The notes beneath the pieces are model-generated. The model saw only the letters and a list, made by a program, of their open reading frames with translations. It did not search any database and had not been told where the DNA came from. Made by a program: the position numbers and the translations under genes. A stretch of DNA of 28,361 bases from Oppiella nova. Lineage: Eukaryota; Arthropoda; Arachnida; Sarcoptiformes; Oppiidae. Location: NCBI GenBank assembly GCA_905397405.1, contig CAJPVJ010000316.1, forward strand, positions 1 through 28,361. Direction: 5' to 3'. Below, in pieces: positions 20,509-28,361 of the stretch (positions are counted from its first letter, which is position 1; each line of letters begins with the position of its first letter).

Positions 20509-22937
20509 TTTTCATGTTTTTAATATTAATAACTATTTTTTGTTTTATCTCTTTTGGTGATAATTATTATAATATTGTAATAACAAAACGACTGCAAAAC
20601 AAGTGCAACAAAACCAATGCGTTTGGCAAACAAAACGACAAATGTTAACAAAACCCGTAATTTAATCGTTAATTGTTTTCCTCTCTATTCTCGCCTCTAA
20701 TTGTGTTATTAAACTAATTTCGATCACTCCTTGTATTTATATTTAGCTTTATTTTCAAGACTTTATTTTTCTCTAATGATTACCTTAATTATTATTATTA
20801 TTATTATTTTGTTTTCATATTTTCATTCATTGAATTCCGATTTTGTTTTCATTGAGTTTCTCCATTACTTTGCTAAATGTCGGGACACTTACCTGTGTTT
20901 ATGAAACCAATTTCTGATAAATTTCTATTTTATTGTCTATTTTTCATATGTTTTTTCCAATTATTTAAACCCAATAATCATAAAAGCAATTGAGTTTTGT
21001 TTGTTTCGTTCAAAACAATAATAACCGTTTAAATGACGACAAAGTCTGTGGCAGATCTTCGGATCAGTTTTCCCGTCGTTTTGCAAAACGTTATTCACTT
21101 TAATTGTTATTTTCATTAGAGTTTATAACAAGTGTTTTCGCACTTTATTTCATACAAACGATTGAATTATGATTTCATTCATGTCTTTAATAATTATAAT
21201 TTTTATATTTAATTATATATTTTACGAAAATGTCATAAAAATAAGAAATGATTAATGAATTGTAAGACAATTACATAATAATGGTCGACGAAAACACTGA
21301 TTAATGCGAAAACGACTGATTCGTTGCTGTTATAGTAGACTTTTGTCTCATATGAATGGCAATCGGTTTAAAAGTTATTGACTACTCGGGGAACCGATCG
21401 TATGATACAAACACTTTCTGACGATATGTTAAGATTTTTGTAAACTTCTGGTCCAATGAATTGAAAATATAGTTTTGGCACTAATTTTGTGAAATAATGT
21501 AAAACTTTAAATAAATTAAAATTATATAATTTGTTAAAGTATTATGAAATGCATGAAAAAACTCAACACAAAAAGAAAAATGAAGAATTATCTCTTGTAT
21601 TATAAATAAAAATATTTAATAAATAGGAATATATTTGAAGTAAAAACACAAACTTTTTTTGACTATAAAACAAATTCTTAAGGAATATTCAAATGGCAAA
21701 CACAAGTGAATGAATGGATTCAATAATGGACTCAACCGTTGGTTACGTAACATTGATAGCCAATTGAAGTGTAGACAGACATGCAATACATACCGGTATA
21801 ACACTATATAAATGGGAGAAATTGACGTCTTTCTCGATATTTTTATCTCCAATGTATTGATATAGCGATCGGAAGGTTACGCTTGTGTTCAACACAATTA
21901 TTGACTTCATTAGAAAATAAAGCAAACATTGATTTGTTAAATAAATTCAAAAACATTTTCATTGATTCTTCACAAATCATTTAATAAATATCTTTTGATT
22001 TCTATTTATTTTAAAATTACAATTAACTAAAATTCATGATTTTTAAGAGAATTTGAAAAATAAATAATAAAAAGTTGAGTGAAATTGAAAAACACATTCA
22101 AACACATGAATAGTATTAGGAATGCATTTATGAAAAAAGTTTGTTGTAATGAATGACAACATAAAATCTAGAGTCTGTATATAGTCTGCAATGAATTCAG
22201 TATTTTTTGTAATAAAAAGCTCTTATTTAACTCGTAATGAACCCTAAAATAAATGCATAGTTTTCTGTATAAAACAACACAATTGAAAGAAATGAAAAAT
22301 ATAAAAAACGATGAATTCATGAAAAATTAGAGATTTTTACGACAAATTAAGTTTCGAAAATAATTTATACAAAAAAATGAAACAATTCTTTGATTTAAGT
22401 TTCAAAATTATTATACTTATAATAATTATTCAATTCTTTGATAATAATTCAAATTACAAATAATGCAAAACATATTTCGACATCTCATTCAACATATAAT
22501 ACGGTTTTCGAGAGTTATTTACTATTGTATAAAGTCTTGAAAATCACTTCTCGCAACAAATTATTTAATAATAACTACTTTTATATTTATAAAGCAGTTG
22601 TTTAGTCACATATTTATATTCGCAAAAAGAGTAATCATTTTCTAAATAATTTACAATATTTTTGTATTTAAGAAACCATTCATTCATTCAAATTTTAAGT
22701 GAATTTTTGAGCGTTTTGTGAGAGAAACAACTAAAAGAATTCGCACATAAGTTATATGAAAAAAGTAATATCTTTTAAAAAGTAGTTTTGTTTTATCATA
22801 AACTGATTACACAAATGTTGGCACAACTATTACTTTCCAATTATTTGTAATTTACTCCAAATCTCTTTGAAACAATGGTTTAAAAATGTCATAAAATGAA
22901 GTTTTGGTAAAAGAGTTCCGATGAGTTTGATGAGTGG
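20509..22937. other. Gene-free region between MED26-like and delta-catenin genes
   Basis: AT-rich with no believable coding exon. It should contain the 3' ends of both convergent genes. A plus-strand AATAAA occurs at 21510-21515, about 1 kb after the MED26-like stop, but I cannot tell which signal is used. Confidence 0.6.
20788..20808. repeat. (ATT)7 microsatellite
   Basis: Seven uninterrupted ATT units in the 3' flank of the MED26-like gene. Confidence 0.9.
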
Positions 22938-23123
22938 CTACACCCATGAGTCCCCGGCCGGCATTGTGGGCGGGTATATGGGCTCGTTGTGGTCAACCAT
23001 GTAATTGTCAGATCCGAGTAAAGCTGTCTGCGATGAGCTGTCATTGGGTCGACTCGTCTGTCGCTTGCGTTCGCGGTTCACCTGAGCGTAAACGGGCTCT
23101 GATGTCGGGCTCCGGACATAAGT
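22938..23123 (-). CDS. Delta-catenin C-terminal exon ending DSWV
   Basis: Acceptor atattgcag (AG 23125-23124), then 61 codons and TAG at 22940-22938. Contains VYAQVNRERKR and MPAGDSWV. It joins YPPGAV of the previous exon (donor at 23552) in phase 0 across a 429-nt intron. Confidence 0.85.
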   Translation of the reverse strand, partial: TYVRSPTSEPVYAQVNRERKRQTSRPNDSSSQTALLGSDNYMVDHNEPIYPPTMPAGDSWV

Positions 23124-26100
23124 CTGCAATATATTACAATCCATTCAATAAGCAGTCCTCAAAACACTAATTGCGAGATAAGTTTAATTGCATTGAGATA
23201 TCATCGCAATTAATAATAGAGTTAATGAGAGCTAAAAGACGTACCCATAGAGAGAAAGATTTGAGTGAAAAAGCAATGGTTTTTGAGATATGAGTTAATA
23301 TGCGATGACTTTATGAGCAATTATTTGATTGATTAAAGCATTAAATTTTTGTTAATAGAAGTCAAAAACAGTTCAAAATTTACAAATTGTCGAAATTGTT
23401 AGTTAATTTAGTATCCGTGAGGTTGAGGCGGTTGCTATGGGAGGGCAGGAAAGGGAAGGCATAAAAGTTAGTCAATACAGTAGTCCGAGTAAGCGATTGA
23501 TTCGAGAGAATGGAAATGAACGTGAAATGCATGAATAGAAATGAGTAAATACCGCTCCGGGAGGGTAGACGGCTACTCCTCCGATCTGTGGACGGTGTAG
23601 TAATGGTTGTTGTTGTTGCTGTTGTTGGTTAGGGGACAGTACGCCGTCTGTGACCGTGTGGTTCATTTCGGACAGCGCTAACTCTTCCGGCTATTAATCA
23701 AATAAAGCATACATTTTAATACATCAATTCATTTAGACATTTAATCTAAACAATTATAATTAATTACTGATAATCTGTCTAAATGTTAAAATAAAGAGTA
23801 ATTAAAATTATATTTATGTTTAGAAAACTAATCTAATTATTAGAGATCGTGTAAAATAATAAAATACTTTTCAATAAAATTTTGATTAATTTAGATATCA
23901 TAGGGAAACGAAGTTCAAGTGTAAAATTGAGTGAAATACACATTAAATTCGTGTAAAACTTCAGGTTTTGTTGAATAAACATTATTTTCAATTCAAAGGT
24001 TATTTCGTTCTGCAAATCATATGAATGTCACGTTTTAATGGTTTAATTGATGTTTAAATTTAGAGAAAAAAGTTTTATAAAAATTTGAAAAAAAATCGAT
24101 AAAATAAGAGTTATTAGACTCTATTCAATAGGTATTACTGGTACTGAAATCACAATAATTAAAAGGCATTTACCCTTCCGTGCAATTGACTCATATTGAT
24201 ATCCCGGCCCCCATTGCGAGGCAATGTCCTGTCCTCATAGCGCGTACCGCCAACTGTACTCATAGGACGCGTTAATGTGTTGTTAGCGCTGTTAGGAGTG
24301 GACGAAGAAGTGGTGCGCGAGAGTAATGTCCGCGAATTGATTATAAAATGCGATTCCTTCCACCCGGCCTTCCTATACACCTCCCGAAGGTCTACGTGTT
24401 GCCACATATTGAACAGTAACTGTACACCAAAATAGTCATTTAATATTGATATATGAAAATGCATTGAACGGTATTAATGAGTGGAAATGCATGTAATAAA
24501 CGGCGACAATACCTGTGACGTAAATTTTGAGACTCGCGGCGAGAATTTTCCTTTTTGTTTAACAATAATTGTAAGCCTTTCGAGACCCCCGGCCTCTAAC
24601 AAGGATTTGGCGAAATCGGGGTTTTTAGAAATCACTTCATTAAGAGTCGCGAGAACTGCTGCCACCGTATCGTCGCTGGCGTTTGAGTCGTGCTGTGGGT
24701 TACCGTTTGGTAGCTTTGAGACCAAGTCTTTGAGGGCGTATTTGCCGATCAGTTCCTTATTTCGTGAATCCATCGCCAAATTCCTGAGAGCGGTGGCGAC
24801 GGCACAGACCACTCGATCCACTTCCATACGCAACAACTCCACCAAAATGGGTAAACCCTTCTCCTTGCGAACGGCGCCGCGTATATCAACACTCGGCTGC
24901 CAGAAACAGGCCGACAGGTTCTGTATTGCACCGGCAGCTGCTTCTAGTGTTTCCGGGTTCGAGCACTCGGACAGTAGGGCTAAGTAAGGCTGAACCACTT
25001 CCGTCTGCCAAAGCAATTCCATACCGCGCGCCGGCTCTGAACGCGGTCGCGGAACTGGTGGTGACGTTGGACTAAGAACACCGCCGTTCGCACCACTATT
25101 TCCCGATATCGACAGCTGCTGTGTCTTAGCGTCTAATGTATTAATGGGAGAACTAATAGCCGACGGAGAAGTGAGCGATGAGGAGGACTCCTTTGACTTC
25201 TTCTTAGAGCCCCCAAAACAGCCCAAATTGTCGCCCACTTTGTTCCCAATGCCTCCCATTATGGCCGCCGCTCGCGACGACGACGGACTCATTGAGTTGT
25301 TGTTTTGATTGGCGTAATAGTGTTTGTCGTACTCGGGATCTATCACTTCCTGACACCGATAACTCAGATTCCGGAGAATGCAGACACAGTTCTCGACGGA
25401 CTTGTTGTCCATATCATTCTTGCCGATCGCCGACCGAACCAAATATAGTAAGGCGTCGACCAGTCCTTCACATTCGCGTAGCTTTCGTCGCGCGTATTCG
25501 CCGGCAGACGAGATGTTCCGCAACACTCCCGACCCGTTCCGGAAGACTGTCGACCAATAGATGTCACTGCCGTTTGACATAACGCCGGGTGGCGCCGGTA
25601 GGTTGGGATCGATACTGCGATCCCAACCCGAGTGAGGGATTATAATAACATTCACTAAAACAGTCAGCGCGTCGTCAATGATGGGTCGCTTCAGCTCTTC
25701 AGAAGAGCTCAGATTCCAGAGAACTCCGGTCACCAGTTCTCGGATCTCATTGTCCACTGTTTTGCGCAATAGCCTCACGAGGGCTGGTATGCCACTGGCG
25801 TTACGAATGGCCCGTTTGTTCTCATCGTTCTGTCGGCCGTAACTCAAGTTCCTGAGCGCACCGCACGAATTGCGCTGAATCTCCGGAACTTCTTGTGATA
25901 ATAAGTTAATTAACGGCGGAATCCCTCCCAGCGCTCGCGTCTTAGACTTCATGTTGTCGTCCATAAAGCAGAGGTGCTGTAGATATGCGGCCGCATTGGC
26001 CCTCACGATGTTGTTGGGATGGTTGAGGAACTCAATCACTTCGTGCAGATCCGGATCCCTAAATCTCACGTCACCGCCGGTGCCGTCGGGCATAACGAGG

Positions 26101-26565
26101 TGTTCGACGCCTGGCATCGCAGGCATGGGAGGCATATGAGAGTTGGACACAACGTATGGCGTCTCCTCCTCGTAGACGGTGTGCGGCAGTTGTGCGGCCG
26201 TCAGGTTATATTGGGGTCCGTGAAGAGAACCGCCGTAATTGGCGTAATCGTCGAAAGAGGGCCGTCGGTCGAGATATCCTTGCGGTGCCTCGTCGTAGGT
26301 CTGGAAGAATCCGCCGCCGGGAGAGTGCATCTGAGGCGACGGTCGCCTCCCGTAGCCGTACGGGTCCTCAACCATCTGCGGGTTCAGTGTGTGATGGATG
26401 GGCTGAATGGGGTGATGAGTGCTCGTGTCCAACTCGTAATAGCCTGAAGGGGGCAATGGATTCATTGGACCCGTTTCTGACACCATTGAAGGTGTGGCCG
26501 AACCGTCGAGTCGGTAGTCGTTGTGATAGTTGTTCTGCAGATCCATTAACTCTTCATCGAATCGA
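22938..26565 (-). CDS. Delta-catenin/p120-catenin family armadillo protein (5' exons missing)
   Basis: Adherens-junction protein that binds the cadherin juxtamembrane tail. Minus-strand exons: 26565-24513, 24419-24174, 23690-23553 and 23123-22938, about 873 visible residues, all internal joins phase 0. The big exon holds a Pro/Gly/Tyr-rich N-terminal region, then armadillo repeats from about residue 165 (FRDPDLHEVIEFLNHPN) to its end (SPRVSKFTSQ), with repeated ALRNLSYG, GVLWNLSS and AIQNLSACFW helices. A basic insert GSKKKSKE lies in the loop between repeats. The next exon continues FNMWQHVDLREVYRKAGW, typical of the family. The last exon has TYVRSPTSEPVYAQVNRE and ends DSWV, the PDZ ligand of vertebrate delta-catenin, ARVCF and p0071 but not of p120 itself. 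The first visible exon starts at an acceptor (aaacag, AG 26567-26566), so upstream coding exons are missing; a TTG start at 26591 is not credible. Confidence 0.9.
23408..23434 (-). CDS. Possible alternative terminal exon of the delta-catenin gene
   Basis: Inside the 429-nt last intron, a long pyrimidine tract (about 23437-23460) leads to cccatag (AG 23436-23435), stronger-looking than the acceptor of the DSWV exon. In the required phase 0 it reads QPPQPHGY and then TAA (23410-23408). No downstream donor precedes the stop, so use of it would replace the last 61 residues, including DSWV, with eight residues. It could also be a chance acceptor. Confidence 0.4.
   Translation of the reverse strand, partial: QPPQPHGY
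23553..23690 (-). CDS. Delta-catenin exon with polyglutamine run
   Basis: Forty-six codons between acceptor ttaatag (AG 23692-23691) and donor GCG|GTATTT (GT 23552-23551), phase 0. It encodes PEELALSEMNHT, seven consecutive glutamines (mixed CAA/CAG) and a Pro-rich end PPGAV. The flanking introns are 483 nt (upstream, 23691-24173) and 429 nt (downstream, 23124-23552). Confidence 0.75.
24174..24419 (-). CDS. Delta-catenin exon after the last armadillo repeat
   Basis: Eighty-two codons. Acceptor gtgtacag (AG 24421-24420) and donor AGG|GTAAAT. It completes the conserved end of the armadillo domain (LLFNMWQHVDLREVYRKAGW, KESHF), followed by a Ser/Thr/Asn-rich segment and MSQLHGR. The intron to the main exon is 93 nt. 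Confidence 0.85.
24513..26565 (-). CDS. Delta-catenin main exon: disordered N-terminal region and armadillo repeats
   Basis: A 2053-nt exon, unusually long for this intron-rich window; begins phase 2 and ends TCACAG|GTATTG, phase 0. N-terminal DEELMDLQNN followed by a Tyr/Pro-rich region (YGYGRRPSPQMHSPGGG, FDDYANYGG) that would carry phosphorylation sites in family members. The armadillo domain covers roughly the last 520 codons. Base composition is much more GC-rich than surrounding introns. Confidence 0.9.
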
Positions 26566-28361
26566 CTGTTTGTCCGCCAATAGAGAGACAAAAAACAATT
26601 ATTAATACTTTTATCGTCAGATCAGTCCTTAATTAGGATAAGCTTATCATAAATGAGATCAAAGTCGAGGCATATATTCAATGCATATCTGGTTATCAAT
26701 AGATTAGTTGCGACTATATTTGGATAAAACAATCAATTCATACAAACTATGAGTGACAGCACTGGTAGGCTCTTATGAATACCAGTGACGGCACCCACTC
26801 CTCAACAGTCATCCACATCACAGACATCCTATTCATGTGATACTGATGTCTGAGTTGTCACTAACCGTAATACTAGTCATTCATGTCATACCTCAAGAGC
26901 TGCTCTCATATCTCATAATAAATGCATACATTTCTAGTGATAAACAACTCATTGTTTAGTGAAATGATTGCAAATTTGGTTCATTTGTATTCATAATATA
27001 ATGACAATTTGAATATAAAACCAATAATTATGACAATTATATCATGCCTTCAATGAGCACTGAATTAAGCAAACATAACATTAGGCCTGAAGTATACACA
27101 CAGAGCCATAGCTATCAACTACCGGCCCATTAGGGTTGACCTCAACTTCATATGCAAACAATTAAATGCAATTCAAATGAATGTCACATAAACTGACAGT
27201 CAGTTTATAAACTTCAGTGATGTCCACATTGAATGCAAACTTCATGTATAGACAATGTGTGCCATTAATAAGCAATCAATTGCTATAACTATGTAATAAA
27301 AGCTAATATAAGCGATAATTGCGGGCTTACTGTACGGGCATACGAGGGGTCAGTCATGTTGTGTCAGCCAATGATGAGCTCAAGTGATGTCCAACTAATG
27401 AGATAACGCTATGAATTGACACAACACTCGCAATACACAACCAATACATTCATCGTAAGCATCACTTGTCTATAGTATCGCTAATTATGTCATAATTGTA
27501 TACACATTGACACAACACTACTGCCGAGTATTACAGTACTACTGCACATAATATGTAATGTTTTCTCAATTCAAATAGTTTTCAAGTCAATAACACTTGA
27601 GTTGTAAGCGTTGGGCATATGCAGAGACCATTTTGTTTTCCATAGAAACGCGAGCATCCAGTCGACAGCATACCTGAACCATTACGCTAGTGTTGTATCA
27701 ACACATATTGCAGAGCGAGCATTCACTGCCCGATACAACCCTATTCCCAATCAATAGTTATTTGCAAACACATCGCAAAACTCATCATTTCATGTGTTAC
27801 ACAACCACTCATTGTTTCAAATGTTATCGAAAAGTCAATCAATTATTATAAAAGGAGAGAAATATTTGCAAAAATATTTCAACGCTAGTCACAGCGGCTA
27901 ACATTGAAAAGCATTGGGTATGACGTTCACTGTTGTGGGATAGCCTAACACCACAGCTCAGACTTGACAGTAAAGGTAGAGTTGGCTATAACTTTGACAA
28001 ACAATCTAACTATTCATAAATCATTAATTATGATTATAATGACTATATCTGAGATAAACCCCAATTTTAATCATACGATTGATAATCATACACATGTTTA
28101 AATCTGCATTAATCAGCAAAAAGTATAGCAAATCACGAGTCAAAAGGTTAAAAATCTGAAGATTTCAATCGAAAAAACAAATCAAAGCCTTGAAAAGTAG
28201 GCAAAAATGAAAGAATATATTGTTTTTCGTTTGCAAGAGAGAGATAATGAAAGAAAAATCATGTCTTATATCGAGAAAGTAATAGATATTTATTTGAATG
28301 ATAAGTCATGTCATTAATCGGTCCATTGATCGGCGCTATCATAGCGTGGCATTGGATACAT
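26566..28361. other. Intron or 5' flank of the delta-catenin gene
   Basis: AT-rich, no frame with a recognisable domain on either strand. It starts with the pyrimidine tract (minus strand, about 26577-26592) of the acceptor at 26567-26566. Frequent CACTCATTG and ACACAACAC words recur, as in the PUS3/MED26 intergenic region. Confidence 0.6.

Noticed and set aside
25292-26605. Plus-strand Arg/Ser-rich frames opposite the catenin exon
   Set aside because: Antisense shadows of the GC-rich armadillo coding exon.

Overview
This is animal nuclear DNA: AT-rich, with short introns (about 47-93 nt in the compact genes, GT...AG) and large untranslated stretches. Protein content (LRP4-type receptor, PUS3, a MED26-like protein, and a delta-catenin/p120 protein ending in DSWV) indicates a bilaterian. 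Compact introns and base composition suggest an arthropod, possibly a mite, but that placement is inference. No bacterial, viral, CRISPR or RNA-gene signal was seen.

Layout. (1) 1-2649: no recognisable gene, probably upstream or first-intron sequence of the receptor gene. (2) 2650-16888, plus strand: a nearly complete LRP4-like gene in 14 exons, with 8 LDL-A modules, 2 EGF modules, 4 YWTD beta-propellers each followed by an EGF module, one transmembrane helix and a tail ending in a PDZ ligand (ETDI). The signal-peptide exon is not visible. (3) 16993-18453, minus strand: PUS3 tRNA pseudouridine synthase in three exons, convergent with LRP4 and only 104 nt from its stop codon. (4) 19160-20508, plus strand: a large exon with a MED26-like C-terminus, divergent from PUS3; no N-terminal TFIIS-N domain was found. 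(5) 22938-26565, minus strand: delta-catenin/p120 family gene, main armadillo exon plus three downstream exons, ending in DSWV. An alternative terminal exon lies at 23408-23434. The remaining 1.8 kb has no visible gene.

The most striking observation is structural. Inside LRP4 there are apparent tandem duplications at 7673-9734 and 10112-11175. In each, the copies share exactly 127 identical bases before their first difference and exactly 127 after their last. Of three junctions, each carries a single a (8643, 9607, 10646), although the third a may be native sequence. This is what is expected when two alleles of a heterozygous bubble in a k=127 assembly graph are laid end to end without merging. 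The five exon differences between alleles are all synonymous, and removing the artefact gives exactly eight LDL-A modules, the number typical of LRP4. Taken literally, the sequence breaks the LRP4 frame at 9606-9608.

The four genes are not a functional unit. LRP4 and delta-catenin both act at cell contacts or synapses and both end in PDZ ligands, but there is no evidence that they are linked. I did not find a convincing novel system; the useful results are the assembly artefact, corrected gene models, an alternative catenin C-terminus and the missing MED26 N-terminus.
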